A stretch of 64,000 nucleotides of DNA from Natrinema hispanicum (GTDB lineage: Archaea > Halobacteriota > Halobacteria > Halobacteriales > Natrialbaceae): the NCBI RefSeq assembly GCF_004217335.1, contig NZ_SHMP01000002.1, positions 1 through 64,000 on the forward strand, given 5' to 3'. Numbering within the stretch: the first letter of the stretch is position 1; each line of letters starts with the position of its first letter. A program made the position numbers and the translations under genes. Below the pieces are notes generated by a model. The model worked only from the letters and a program-made list of their open reading frames with translations. It did no database searches and was not told the origin of the DNA. Shown here one piece after another: positions 51,529 through 61,400 of the stretch.

Positions 51529-52659
51529 TCTAACAATGCAGTGTTGAACGCAAGACAGCGCCACCATAGGAATTTTGACATTCACTTTTCCACCGGTAGC
51601 TACGCTCTATCGGTAGGTTCTGAGATCGGACGATTCGATTTCAGCCGACTTGTGCAGTGATCAAAACATCAGTTTCACAAGATGCTGCACGAAGTGTGAG
51701 ATGGACGATGGCGATGCCTCTCTCGAATACGTCCGGAGAAGAGGAGCAGGCGGCGAGCCTTAACTCGCCGCCTGCGCGAGGTTATGGACGATGCACTTCC
51801 GTGTGAGCTCCCGGAACTGGCCATGCCAGCTCCGGGAGCGGATCTCGTCGCCGTCGTCCTTCAGCATCGCAAATACGGTCTCACTCATTGACCGTTGATT
51901 GTAGACTTCGTCGTCAATTCTGGCGTTGTGAGCCTTCTTGAGTGCGTTTTGCTCACAGTGTTTAATCACTGGTCGCGTTGACGCTTCACGACAGGCCTCC
52001 CGGAGATTGCTCCATGAGTACATCTTGTCAGCCAGAAGTGCCTGCAGGTCTTCGGCGTTGCGCCGAAAGACCTGCAGCCCAATGTGGCCGTCATAGGCTT
52101 TCTTCGTGGTGAAATGAGCGTCCATAATAGCAAGAGACTCCGTATCGACGAGCAGCGTTGTTTTCATCGCATTGAACGAGTAGCCGACACGATTTCGGTA
52201 GTGCGAACTAGCCTGATCTCGCTGGAAGCCGCTGGCATCGATCGAAGCAGTTCCCGAGAGCCCCGCCTGCTCCGCTGATCGGCGGAGCAGGCGGCGCAAC
52301 TCTTTCATCGGGAATTCTCCGTCCCATACGCTGAAAGACGTGTAATCAGGTGATTTCTCAAGGCCGAACACAGCAAGGATTCTCGGCATCTCGTTCAGAT
52401 AGTCCTCAAACTGTCGGAGTGGCTTGTTGACTTCTTCTTTGAGCAAGAGCAACGCAATCTTCGTGGATTTGTCGTACCCGTCGTCGCCGTCGGCGACGGC
52501 GGGTACGTCTGGCTCTTCTACGTGGGTCGTGGCGAACTCGTGAAACGTCTGTGCGAGGTTCCTGAGACGTCCCATATCGCCAGACGGCGTCCAAATCCCC
52601 TGAAATCAGCGATACAATCCGCAGAGGGCGTCGGCGTTCAACGGAGCATCTAACAATGC
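51529..52659. mobile_element. IS5-type insertion sequence with flanking direct repeats
   Basis: The transposase gene is enclosed by an imperfect inverted repeat around GTTGAACGC (51543-51551 and its complement at 52634-52642). A direct repeat TCTAACAATGC lies outside it (51529-51539 and 52649-52659), possibly the target duplication; the right copy is displaced by a few bases, so exact ends are uncertain. Several long hairpins lie inside: 51746-51775 (12-base arms), 51807-51839, 52042-52077, 52263-52294 (13-base arms) and 52473-52507. Confidence 0.6.
51760..52575 (-). CDS. IS5-family transposase
   Basis: The protein has 271 residues. The DDE-type layout is visible: TASIDASGFQRDQASSHYRN (first Asp), LVDTESLAIMDAHFTTKKAY, then DLQALLADKMYSWSNLREAC (second Asp) and YNQRSMSETVFAMLKDDGDE (Glu), ending with a conserved helix. 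It looks intact. The stop codon lies in the loop of a 12-base-pair hairpin that could terminate transcription. It moves the surrounding element by cut-and-paste or copy-paste DNA transposition. Confidence 0.8.
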   Translation of the reverse strand: MGRLRNLAQTFHEFATTHVEEPDVPAVADGDDGYDKSTKIALLLLKEEVNKPLRQFEDYLNEMPRILAVFGLEKSPDYTSFSVWDGEFPMKELRRLLRRSAEQAGLSGTASIDASGFQRDQASSHYRNRVGYSFNAMKTTLLVDTESLAIMDAHFTTKKAYDGHIGLQVFRRNAEDLQALLADKMYSWSNLREACREASTRPVIKHCEQNALKKAHNARIDDEVYNQRSMSETVFAMLKDDGDEIRSRSWHGQFRELTRKCIVHNLAQAAS

Positions 52660-52736
52660 GTAGCCTTCTACCCATCGCCCAAAGACCAACTCTGAATCAC
52701 AGTGGGTTGGCTTAAATAATATCATTTGATTATTAA

Positions 52737-53799
52737 GAGCCTGTCATAGAAAGCGTCACGTACGAAGCGGCAGGGTGCGCGAAGTGTGTCCAACACCAGC
52801 ACAGCCCTGCAAGACGTAGCTTCGGTAGACGACTTCTTGAATGTCGCGGCTACCGAGACGGTACCGCTGTTCGACCATCTTGAGTTCGAGTTTCTGCTGG
52901 AGTACGACGTGTTCGCCCCCGCTTCGAGGGGGCGAACACGAGTTCACGAGCCACCTGATCTCTTTCGCGGCTTTTTGCACTGCTACTACGAGGATGTCTA
53001 CGGCACGCGTCCGGTTACACGAGAACTTCAGAACGGCCTTGTCTGGTACTACTGCGGACTCGACAAACCGCCATCCAGAGATACGGTTGATCGCTTTCTC
53101 ACCGACCTCGAACACGTTATTGACGATGTCTTCGACAGACTCGTCGAGCAGGCCGCTGCCCGCGGCCTGCTCGACTCCACGTACTCCATCGATTCGACCC
53201 ACGTTGAAGCGATCCAACACAACGACGCTGCCTCGTGGAATTACGATCCAACAGCTGAAGAATACTACTACGGCTTCGGCTGTACGATCGTTTCAACCGG
53301 TTCAAAGATCCCGATAGCAGCGGAGTTCACACAGGCCAAACAAGCGGATCAGGAGACGGCGATGCGCGTCACACGTGACGCGCTCGCCGTCGATACACCG
53401 GTCTGGATGCTGGGAGACAGCGCCTACGACATCCTCGATTGGCACGACCCCTGCGGCCAGCAGGTGGTCGTGCCAATCGCTCCATACAATCCGCGAAACA
53501 CTGACGACCCGATAGACATCGAGTACAGGGTCGAAGACCGAATCGAGGAACACAGCGAGGACGTGCAGCTGAAACAGTCCATCTTGGAGGAGACGTACAA
53601 CAACCGGACAGGAGTCGAACGAACCAACGATGCAGTCAAGGACTGCGGCCTCGGGCACGTCCGCGCCCGAGGCCGCGTCCACGCACGGACAGAAGTGTTC
53701 CTTGCGCTGTGTCTCCGACTCGTCGTGGCCATCACCAACTACGAGCGAGGAAACAATCCGGGCTGTGAGAAGCTATGAGATGGATTCTATGACAGGCTC
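52737..53799. mobile_element. Complete insertion sequence with target duplication
   Basis: Perfect 15-base terminal inverted repeats GAGCCTGTCATAGAA (52737-52751) and its complement (53785-53799) are flanked by a TATTAA duplication (52731-52736 and 53800-53805). Length is 1063 bases. It inserted next to the IS5-type element. Three strong hairpins lie inside the gene: 52908-52940 (13-base arms), 53143-53175 (14-base arms) and 53645-53676 (12-base arms). Confidence 0.9.
52786..53778 (+). CDS. DDE transposase
   Basis: The protein has 330 residues from a GTG start. The acidic triad positions are STYSIDSTHVEAI (Asp), PVWMLGDSAYDILDW (Asp) and NNRTGVERTNDAV (Glu). This is a haloarchaeal IS4/IS5-superfamily type; I cannot fix the subfamily. 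The frame is intact and fills the element, so it may be active. The two neighbouring elements share the trait of long hairpins within the coding sequence. Confidence 0.8.
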   Translation: MSNTSTALQDVASVDDFLNVAATETVPLFDHLEFEFLLEYDVFAPASRGRTRVHEPPDLFRGFLHCYYEDVYGTRPVTRELQNGLVWYYCGLDKPPSRDTVDRFLTDLEHVIDDVFDRLVEQAAARGLLDSTYSIDSTHVEAIQHNDAASWNYDPTAEEYYYGFGCTIVSTGSKIPIAAEFTQAKQADQETAMRVTRDALAVDTPVWMLGDSAYDILDWHDPCGQQVVVPIAPYNPRNTDDPIDIEYRVEDRIEEHSEDVQLKQSILEETYNNRTGVERTNDAVKDCGLGHVRARGRVHARTEVFLALCLRLVVAITNYERGNNPGCEKL

Positions 53800-53904
53800 T
53801 ATTAATTTAAGATAGATAAATACGCACCTTCTCAGCATCTCTTGAGAATGATAGCGGATTTTAGGGATCAAAACTAACTCCATTAGTAAGTTCTACCGGA
53901 AATT

Positions 53905-53912
53905 TTTATATA
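53905..53912 (+). promoter_or_regulatory. TATA element of the conjugation operon
   Basis: TTATATAG in an AT-rich stretch lies 50-57 bases before the first small frame (53962) and is the only strong TATA element before the block of same-strand conjugation genes. A short untranslated leader is implied. Confidence 0.45.
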
Positions 53913-53961
53913 GTATATTCAATAAGTGTTCTGTGTGTTCAACTCTAACGAGAAATGAACC

Positions 53962-54153
53962 ATGGAGAACGCAGACACTATGAGTAGCTTGGGCAAACTG
54001 ATCGATGCAGTATCAGTCCTCCCGCGACCCGGGCCACGTACGCCTACTAGGTCCCAAGACGTACTGCTCGAGCAGACGTCCTTCGACGAGACTTGTTCTC
54101 GCAGCTCTCGAGGCGCTGTTCGAAACATTCCATGCAGACCATTCCACCAATGA
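53962..54153 (+). CDS. Possible small leader gene of conjugation operon
   Basis: A 63-residue frame begins MENADTMSSLGKLIDAVSVL, followed by a Pro/Arg-rich stretch. It overlaps the start of the pilin-like gene and has no recognisable domain. Its place after the TATA element is suggestive, but it may be chance. Confidence 0.3.
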   Translation: MENADTMSSLGKLIDAVSVLPRPGPRTPTRSQDVLLEQTSFDETCSRSSRGAVRNIPCRPFHQ

Positions 54154-54605
54154 ATACCAATTCACCGCGTAAGTCGTCAGAGGCGTCGACTGAAGGTCTT
54201 GATTTGCTGGCTGAGGTTCGACAAGCGTATAGACGAGTCGCGCCGGCAGCGACCTCACTCGCTGTGTGGCTGGCCTTCATCACCCTCGCTTCTGGATCAG
54301 TAGCTGCTCAGTCGAATGTGGGTGATGTCTACTGTGGTACCGGTGTCGAGACTGGCATTGGCATCGTCTTCGGAGCTGTTGCTGGTCTCGGTCTTCCAGC
54401 AACGGGGTTCTACGTCGGTCGAGCCGGCCTCTCGTACATGCGCGCTGGTGGGAATCCCGAAAAGAAGAATCAGGCCAAAGAGAGACTTGTGATGTCGGGT
54501 ATCGGGTTCGGGATCATCGTCCTTGCGCTGATCTCACCCGAACTGATTGACAAGGTTGGCAGTCAGATGGGATTCGGCTTCTCAGACTGTGTCAAACCGT
54601 TCTGA
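54132..54605 (+). CDS. Pilin-like/VirB2-like membrane protein
   Basis: After a polar N-terminus the protein has a signal-like helix (SLAVWLAFITLASGSVAA), then two hydrophobic helices (GIGIVFGAVAGLGLPATGFY; MSGIGFGIIVLALISPELI) separated by a basic loop (GNPEKKNQAKER). The pattern, an N-terminal cleaved or retained helix plus two hydrophobic helices, is that of VirB2-type pilins. ATG 54132 and 54150 are both possible starts. It opens a run of closely spaced conjugation genes. Identification is by topology and context only. Confidence 0.5.
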   Translation: MQTIPPMNTNSPRKSSEASTEGLDLLAEVRQAYRRVAPAATSLAVWLAFITLASGSVAAQSNVGDVYCGTGVETGIGIVFGAVAGLGLPATGFYVGRAGLSYMRAGGNPEKKNQAKERLVMSGIGFGIIVLALISPELIDKVGSQMGFGFSDCVKPF

Positions 54606-54636
54606 GCCACCAGAGCTTGCGGTTGCCTGAAGCCCA

Positions 54637-56391
54637 ATGACCACGCCACGTGTGATCGACGTCGCCCTCATGCTTCTTGTCGCAAGCGGAGGCGCTGTGT
54701 TCTTGGCTGTCGGTGTCGCTGTTGCTGAGCCGAATTCGAGTCCAGCGATTCCTGCGGATGGGCCAGATTACGGCGTGAACGAGACACGGTTCCCACTGTT
54801 ATGGTCGGACGACCTCGATCAGCAAAACCGCTCGAGTGACGAGTTCGAAGAGACGGTTTCCTCTGCACCAGAGTTTTCGACCCGGCTTGCAGGGTCGACA
54901 GACGTCCCGTTCGAGAAGCCAATCGAAGACGTCGAGAGGTGGAACAGCGGTGATCTCCAAGACTTTGACCCTGGTGGTGAGAAAACCTCTGTCCATCCAG
55001 AACGGGCACACCTCGAGGATGGGTTCTACATCCGGGATGCGTACACGAGCATCGTTGCAGTCCAGCCGTCGACGGTGCTGCACTCGGGGAACACCTCGAC
55101 GCGGTACATCACGCCAGACGGCGAGGTCCTTGTGATAGCCGATTACCGGGTCCGTGTCCCAGACGATGACACAAGCGGCTCGGTCCGCCATCACTGGTCG
55201 ATTGCTGACACTGCCGTTGACACGGTTGTCCTACAGACAGATAGTTGGGTGCTTGACGCTGATCGTGGCCATCGCTCCACGCTCCAGTATCGGGGACTGT
55301 CGGGAGCGCAGAATCTGACCGTTGAAGCGACAGTTACCGCTCGCCTTCGGCATGAAACCCGGACGTGCACTGACTACAATAGCACGATCGGCTCCTGTGA
55401 GGGTTCGTGGGAGACAGAGGTCGACTATCCAACAGAACAGGTAACAGCAACTGATTCACGCCACGCGGTTGTGGCACAGATCGATGATAACGGTGCGAAG
55501 CGCGTTACGTTCGAGAGCGATGCGACTCACACTGGTGTTGTTATCCATCCGGGAACTCGGTGGTCTGCAATCGATGTTGGCGGTGATGCGCGTTTGCGTG
55601 GAAACTGGCGGTTCTATTCGGCGGGAGTCGATGGCTGGCGGACGATGGTGTCTCGGACGGAAACAGAGACGACTCGGACGAACTCGTCCGTTCGTCCGGC
55701 ACAACTCCACGCTATCCCCACGCAGAAACGGCCGGATATGCCGAGCGAGGCAACGGACGATGCCGAGCCGCCGTTAGTGATCGAAGAGGCGTGGGGGAAC
55801 AAACACGCTGGCCCGTCCCTCTCGAGTGAGATCGCCATTCCGACGGTTGACAACTATACGAATGCGACGTCGATCGCTGTCCGATCAGAAACGCTTCCAG
55901 CAGCGACCTTCGACGAGGTGACTGTCCACGGAATCGTTCGTGGCCAGTCAGAGACGATTTCGGTCACCGACAACGGAACCGTTCGTGACACCACTCTCGA
56001 GTTGACGGTTCTCGAGGCAAACTCGTCGGGAACGCTCGTTCAGGTAACCGTCACGGAGACAACGACCGGCGATCCGGTCACGACTGGGCGAGTCGCCATC
56101 GGCAATCAATCGGCTGCGCTGAACGCGAGCGGAATGGCTGTGCTTGAACTCGAGAAGCGGCCGTCGTCGTTCATCGATGGCCAGTACGTTCCAGCAGACT
56201 GGTGGCGTGCAGACCAGCTGTACTCCGCAGCCGAGGATCGGGCGACGGTTCCCCCGAACTACCCCGAGTTTCAGAAGCTTGTCCAGCTGTTCCTCGTAAC
56301 GCTGCTCTGGTTCCTCCCGGTCGCTCTGGCTATCTACGGCTTTGATTACCTGACTGGCGGTGCGGTCCTTGGACTACGAGACCACCCATGA
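54637..56391 (+). CDS. Surface protein of conjugation operon
   Basis: The protein has 584 residues. A signal helix (VIDVALMLLVASGGAVFLAV) is followed by a long extracellular, Thr/Ser-rich beta domain with N-glycosylation-type Asn-x-Thr sites. A single transmembrane helix follows near the C-terminus (LFLVTLLWFLPVALAIYGF) with a short cytoplasmic tail. It is thus anchored with a large outer part, suited to cell contact. The next gene begins 4 bases before its stop codon. Its exact role in transfer is unknown. Confidence 0.6.
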   Translation: MTTPRVIDVALMLLVASGGAVFLAVGVAVAEPNSSPAIPADGPDYGVNETRFPLLWSDDLDQQNRSSDEFEETVSSAPEFSTRLAGSTDVPFEKPIEDVERWNSGDLQDFDPGGEKTSVHPERAHLEDGFYIRDAYTSIVAVQPSTVLHSGNTSTRYITPDGEVLVIADYRVRVPDDDTSGSVRHHWSIADTAVDTVVLQTDSWVLDADRGHRSTLQYRGLSGAQNLTVEATVTARLRHETRTCTDYNSTIGSCEGSWETEVDYPTEQVTATDSRHAVVAQIDDNGAKRVTFESDATHTGVVIHPGTRWSAIDVGGDARLRGNWRFYSAGVDGWRTMVSRTETETTRTNSSVRPAQLHAIPTQKRPDMPSEATDDAEPPLVIEEAWGNKHAGPSLSSEIAIPTVDNYTNATSIAVRSETLPAATFDEVTVHGIVRGQSETISVTDNGTVRDTTLELTVLEANSSGTLVQVTVTETTTGDPVTTGRVAIGNQSAALNASGMAVLELEKRPSSFIDGQYVPADWWRADQLYSAAEDRATVPPNYPEFQKLVQLFLVTLLWFLPVALAIYGFDYLTGGAVLGLRDHP

Positions 56392-57257
56392 CAGAAAATA
56401 CTAATCGAGACGACAGTGGTATCGCTCGCCGAGCAGTCCTTGCTAGCCTTGGTGTGAGTACCGCCGCCCTTGCCGGCTGTACGTCGGACACGTCCACAGA
56501 CCCATCAAACAGCAGTAATAGTACGGATGACAACGGGATTAGTGCAGAAGGGAGTGACGTCTTCACTTCTGTCGAGATAGGTGACACAACCCTCGAGATC
56601 GAGGTTGCTGATGATGCGTCAGTAGAGTTCATCAACCTCATCGATCCGAACGGCGAGTTGTTTGATCAACAACGCCTCGCGACCGGTGAGACCACGACAT
56701 CGTTCGAAATTCTCGGTCGCTATGAGGACAGTGTGCCCACTGGGGACTACGAACTGGTTGCTCTCGATGGAGACGAGAAGGTCGATACGACGACACTCAC
56801 GCTCGAGGCGGAGTGTACGATTACGGATGTGCTGTGGGCAGCAGAGAACCCCGACATGGAGTGGGACAAGAATTCGCCTGTCTGGGATGAGTATGCAGCA
56901 GTCGTTATTGAGAATACAGGCACGATCCCTTCATTACTTACTGAACTTCGGTGGAAGGGGGCTCCAGCTGCTAAGCTCGGGTTGGATGATACGGTATCGT
57001 ACTACCATGAGACACGCCTGCCACCTGGTAAGACGACTGTCTATTCGTTTAGTCAGATTTACCAAACGAGTGGTGCGGGTGGGTCGCTTGATTGTAGCGA
57101 ATTAGGAACAGAACCGATGACAGTGACAGCTGTCGTTCAGGTAGGACAGAATCCATCGTATACACAGCAAATCAAGTACGGAGGGGACCAGTCGTGTAAT
57201 CTTTCAATTGTCGAGGAGGGTCAAGGCAAATCGCTCTCTGATGGGGGTGAGAGTTAG
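56388..57257 (+). CDS. Tat lipoprotein of conjugation operon
   Basis: ARRAVLASLGVSTAALAGC forms a Tat-type signal with lipobox Cys31, followed by a Ser/Asp/Asn linker. Two beta-rich domains come next (VEIGDTTLEIEVADDASVEF; AVVIENTGTIPSLLTELRW, the latter of CARDB-like character). It is anchored to the outside of the membrane. It overlaps the preceding gene and its stop touches the ATG of the next, so the four genes are expressed together. A scaffold role in the transfer apparatus is inferred. Confidence 0.65.
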   Translation: MTENTNRDDSGIARRAVLASLGVSTAALAGCTSDTSTDPSNSSNSTDDNGISAEGSDVFTSVEIGDTTLEIEVADDASVEFINLIDPNGELFDQQRLATGETTTSFEILGRYEDSVPTGDYELVALDGDEKVDTTTLTLEAECTITDVLWAAENPDMEWDKNSPVWDEYAAVVIENTGTIPSLLTELRWKGAPAAKLGLDDTVSYYHETRLPPGKTTVYSFSQIYQTSGAGGSLDCSELGTEPMTVTAVVQVGQNPSYTQQIKYGGDQSCNLSIVEEGQGKSLSDGGES

Positions 57258-58469
57258 ATGGGCTGGCTACAAGAGGAAGTCGAGAATGCGATTGAAAGTG
57301 TCCTCGAGAGAATTACCAATGCACTTCTCGGTTTGATAAACGAAATCTATGAGGCACTGTTGAGGCCGGTTGTGGGTGTTCCAGCGCCCATGTCGGATTC
57401 GAGTTATATCGTCGTTGGCACACCAAGTGATGAACCTTGGACAAGTTTGTATCAAGATGTTTACTTGGCGTATATTATGCCACTGGCGATCATGCTGGTT
57501 GTCATTGCTGCCGCCTTCGTCGGCATTCGTTCTGGCTCAATGAGTGAGTATAGACGCAAGCGCCTTCTGCGGCGGCTAGGTCTTGTGTTTATGGGGACAT
57601 TCGTTTGGTTCCCATTAGTATCTCTTCCCTTGCAGTTTATCGATGCAATTGGAATGACGATTGCTCCAATCGAAGAAATGTCGTCAGGACTTGGAGGACT
57701 TATTCAGTCAACTCTTGGAGGCACATTTGCAATTCTTGCGATGGTTGCCATCTCGAACCTGTTTTTAGTCGTTGCTGGATTCATCGTTGCTCTCCGTTGG
57801 GTTGGTGTGTTTGTGCTGACAGTCACTATGCCACTTTTGGGTGTAATCTGGGCACTTGATGTCTGGCCCTTTACTCCAGCAGCAAATATGGCCCGTCGAG
57901 TTGCCGGGATCTATCCTGGGTTAGTGCTTGCCGGAATTCCGGCAGCTCTACTCTTCCGAATCGGCTGGGAAGTTGGTGGTGTTGAGACGCTTGGCCAGAA
58001 TGAGCTCTTCTCGCTGTTTATTGGATTGACGCTGATCCCTGCAGCAGTTATTGCGATGTCCATGACGGTCTACTGGAGTAGCCCAGCGATGCGGACGATC
58101 GCCCAGAAAGGAGCATCTACGACGAATCCTGCAGCGGCTAAAGCTGGCGCTGCAAAGGCAAAGCGCACTTCTGGAAAAGCGGTCCGTGGTGCTCGAAACG
58201 TCCACCGTGGATACGCAGATAACCAGATTGGCTCCGTCACGAAAAGTGGCCAGACGACACTCGGCAGTGGCGACTCGAGAGCGTACAAGCTCGGCTCTTC
58301 GGCTCGCTCAACGAAGGATCACGCCGGCCGCTACAACAACTTGCGGAAGTCGAAGACAGGACGGATGCGCGATAAGGCCGCTGATGACGCTCGCAAAGCG
58401 ACGCAGAACGCATCGACCCGAGCGAAGCGTGGCCTCAAAAACACGAAAGAAAAGGTTTCGCGGTGGTGA
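57258..58469 (+). CDS. VirB6/TrbL-like polytopic membrane protein
   Basis: The protein has 403 residues. After an amphipathic start come at least six transmembrane helices (LAIMLVVIAAAFVGIRS; LGLVFMGTFVWFPLVSLPL; a long pair near residues 155-200; VLAGIPAALLFRIGW; LFIGLTLIPAAVIAMSM). A 120-residue Ala/Lys/Arg-rich cytoplasmic tail follows. The hydrophobic core and the neighbouring VirB4-like gene fit the channel component VirB6/TrbL. The ATG follows the previous stop without a gap. The basic tail could bind DNA. Confidence 0.65.
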   Translation: MGWLQEEVENAIESVLERITNALLGLINEIYEALLRPVVGVPAPMSDSSYIVVGTPSDEPWTSLYQDVYLAYIMPLAIMLVVIAAAFVGIRSGSMSEYRRKRLLRRLGLVFMGTFVWFPLVSLPLQFIDAIGMTIAPIEEMSSGLGGLIQSTLGGTFAILAMVAISNLFLVVAGFIVALRWVGVFVLTVTMPLLGVIWALDVWPFTPAANMARRVAGIYPGLVLAGIPAALLFRIGWEVGGVETLGQNELFSLFIGLTLIPAAVIAMSMTVYWSSPAMRTIAQKGASTTNPAAAKAGAAKAKRTSGKAVRGARNVHRGYADNQIGSVTKSGQTTLGSGDSRAYKLGSSARSTKDHAGRYNNLRKSKTGRMRDKAADDARKATQNASTRAKRGLKNTKEKVSRW

Positions 58470-58474
58470 ATTCG

Positions 58475-61400
58475 ATGAGCACGAACTCTGCCGACCACGA
58501 CTATACCGCGCGAAAGATCCACCAGTCCTTGGGTGGCACAACGGCCTTCTTCCGGGGCTACACGATTGGCGAGCTCATGTTGTTTCTCGCAGTGGCGTTC
58601 GTCACGGTCGTTGCAGCGACGTTCGTCCCAGCAGCACTGACGATCCCAGTTCTAGGATTCGGGCTCATGCTCGTGACGTTGCTGTTCTTGCTCCACAAGG
58701 TCAAGCCCCGATATCTGTGGCTGACTGAGTGGCTCGCTGCCCGTCTTAGCTGGGCGATCAAAAACAAGGAGTACACGCACGGTGGCGAGGACAACAGCGA
58801 GGTCCGGTATCTGACTCGCCTCCAGCGAGTGTACCCACACGCGATCGAACGAACGGATGGCGCACTCGTTGGGGCGATGAAGGTCGAGCCCGCGAACATG
58901 GCCCTCGAGGATGATGATGCGTGGGCGAAGGCTGTCCAGTCGCTCTCGGAGTTCGCCAACTCGACTGTCGACTTTCCAGTGAAGATCTACGTCACTAGCC
59001 GCGAGGTCGATGACGACGAGACCATCCGTGCCCACCAGGATCGACTCGCTGACGCCGACGTTCGCTCACGTCCTGTGTTGAAACGGCTGCTCGAGGAGTA
59101 CGTTGGAGCGAATACGACTGACAACGGCGAAATCGACTCGGAGACGACCACGATCCGCGAGTACTACCTTATTACCGCGGTGAACGACGAGGATATCGAA
59201 CACTTCGATAAAACGGACGACAGTGTCCTCGCCTATCTTGCTGACCTTCCTGCTGTTGGACGGCTCTTCAGTCGGTTCCAAACCGACGATCTGACCGACG
59301 CCGAGCGAGAGCAATTCAAAGAAGAACACCTCGAGTCACGACTCACACAACTCCGCCGTGGTGGGTCGTCGCTCTATCGGTGTTCAGTCAGCCCTGTCGA
59401 TGCCTACGATCTCGCTCGGATCACGAAGGAATACTGGACGTGTCATCCCGAAGAGTACGCTGATATCACGAACGCACTTGGGACGTTCCCGGTCGTCTCC
59501 CACGGGATAAGCGACGGTGTTCCAGCAACGCCTGATCCCGATGACGTCCTCGATGCGATGGCCGAGCACGACAGTCCGTCAGATACGGCCTCGAGCGATC
59601 GTGGTGAAGACACTATCGACGAGGATGCTGTCGACGACTCGTCAACCGGAACTGACGATCGGTTACCAGATACGTCGACGATGCACCAGTCGGTGATTGC
59701 GCCGTCGACGGTCGACTGGGAGACGACCTACGCCGTAATCAACGACGAGACGTACGTTCGCACGTTCTGGATCGAACAATTCCCCGAGGAACCGCCAGAT
59801 GGCCTTCTCGAGCGGCTGTTACTCGACACGGAGTTGCAGACCGACATCAGCATCCATCTCGATCCGTTCGACAGCCAGTCGGCCCAGGATATGATGGCAG
59901 ACTGGATCTCGGATTTGAAGATCAACCAGCACGACTCGAACAGTCTCAAATCCGAGGACCTCCAGGAAGACATTGATCAGGCGAAGTACATGCGGTCGCT
60001 TGTCCGTGCGAACAAAGCGTCGTTCTATCGCGGTGGCGTGTTCATTCGCCTCGCCGCTAATAGTCAACAGGAACTCGATAATCAGACGACGCGCCTGCGG
60101 TCAATCATCAAGGATGCGCCAGCGAACTGTACGCTCAAGGTCGCAAGTCGCTGGCAGGAACGTGGACTCGCGACAGTGTCGCCGCTTGGCGCGAACGAAC
60201 TTGGCTGTGACCGTATGTCGACGCTGACGAACCAAGCCGTCGGCGCGATGTTCCCGTTCTCGTCGAACTACCTAATGATGGACGAGGGTATCGAGTACGG
60301 CTATCACGGCCACAACGGTTCCCCAATCCGAATCAATCCATGGGCGCTCGAGACGGGCCACAGTGAACTCGTCGTCGGGATGCCGGGTGCTGGGAAGACG
60401 TTCGGCGACATCATGCGCCACCTTCGGATGATGAAACGCCGCAACGACACGATGCTCGTTCTCGTCGATCCAGTTGGTGGCTTCCGTGGGATCGCGGATG
60501 CACTGAATGCAAAGACGATCACCGTCGGTGGCGATACGAAGCTCAACCCACTCGAAATCCGCGAGACGCCCCAGCACGTTCTTGATTCCGGTGACGGGAT
60601 CTCTCCCCTTTCGGCGAAGAAAGACGAGGTCTACGCCGTCCTCGAGAACTTCCTCAACGCTCGTGATATCGAACTCGGAACCGAGACGGGCGTCCTCTCG
60701 TACGTCATCGATGAAGCCTACCGGCAAGCAGGGATCATTGAAGACGACGTCTCGACGCACACGTCGGCGAATTCACCGACGATGCAGGACGTCCATCGGA
60801 TCCTCTGTGATATCGCTGAGAATCCGGACGAGCATAATATCGCGAAATCTGACTCCGCTCGCGAGCGTGCCGTACAGTATGCAGATGACCTCGCGATTGC
60901 GTTCCAGCCATTCCGTGAGGGGGGCTCCTACGAAAACCTCTCACATCACTCCGAGATCGATATCCTCGAGGGCGACAACAAGGTCGTCTATATCGACCTC
61001 GGTCAGATCGAAGGCAGCGCGTCGGGGATCGATCGCCAGACGTTCCTGATGCAACTGTTGCTGTCGACGATCTACCAGCAGGCGAAAAACACTCAGCGAA
61101 ACGTCGAACTCGCAATCGACGAAGCCCACTACCTCTTCGAGGACCAGGCCAACCTTGATTTCCTCGAGACAGCGTTCCGGCACCAACGCCATGCAGGGCT
61201 TCGGATGGTGCTGCTCTCCCAAACCGCTCAGGAATTCTATGAGACCGAGCAGGCGGAGAAGATCATCGGCATGTGCCCGATCAAGGTCCTCCACAAACTC
61301 CCCGAACTAGACGATCGGACAGCGGACAAAATCGGGCTAACCGAAGAGCAGCGACGGTACGTCAGGGGTGCCGATGCCGGGAACGAAGATCTCGGCTATA

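Noticed and set aside
52756..53220. Long minus-strand frame inside the second insertion sequence
   Set aside because: It is antisense to a transposase with a clear DDE layout and has no domain character.
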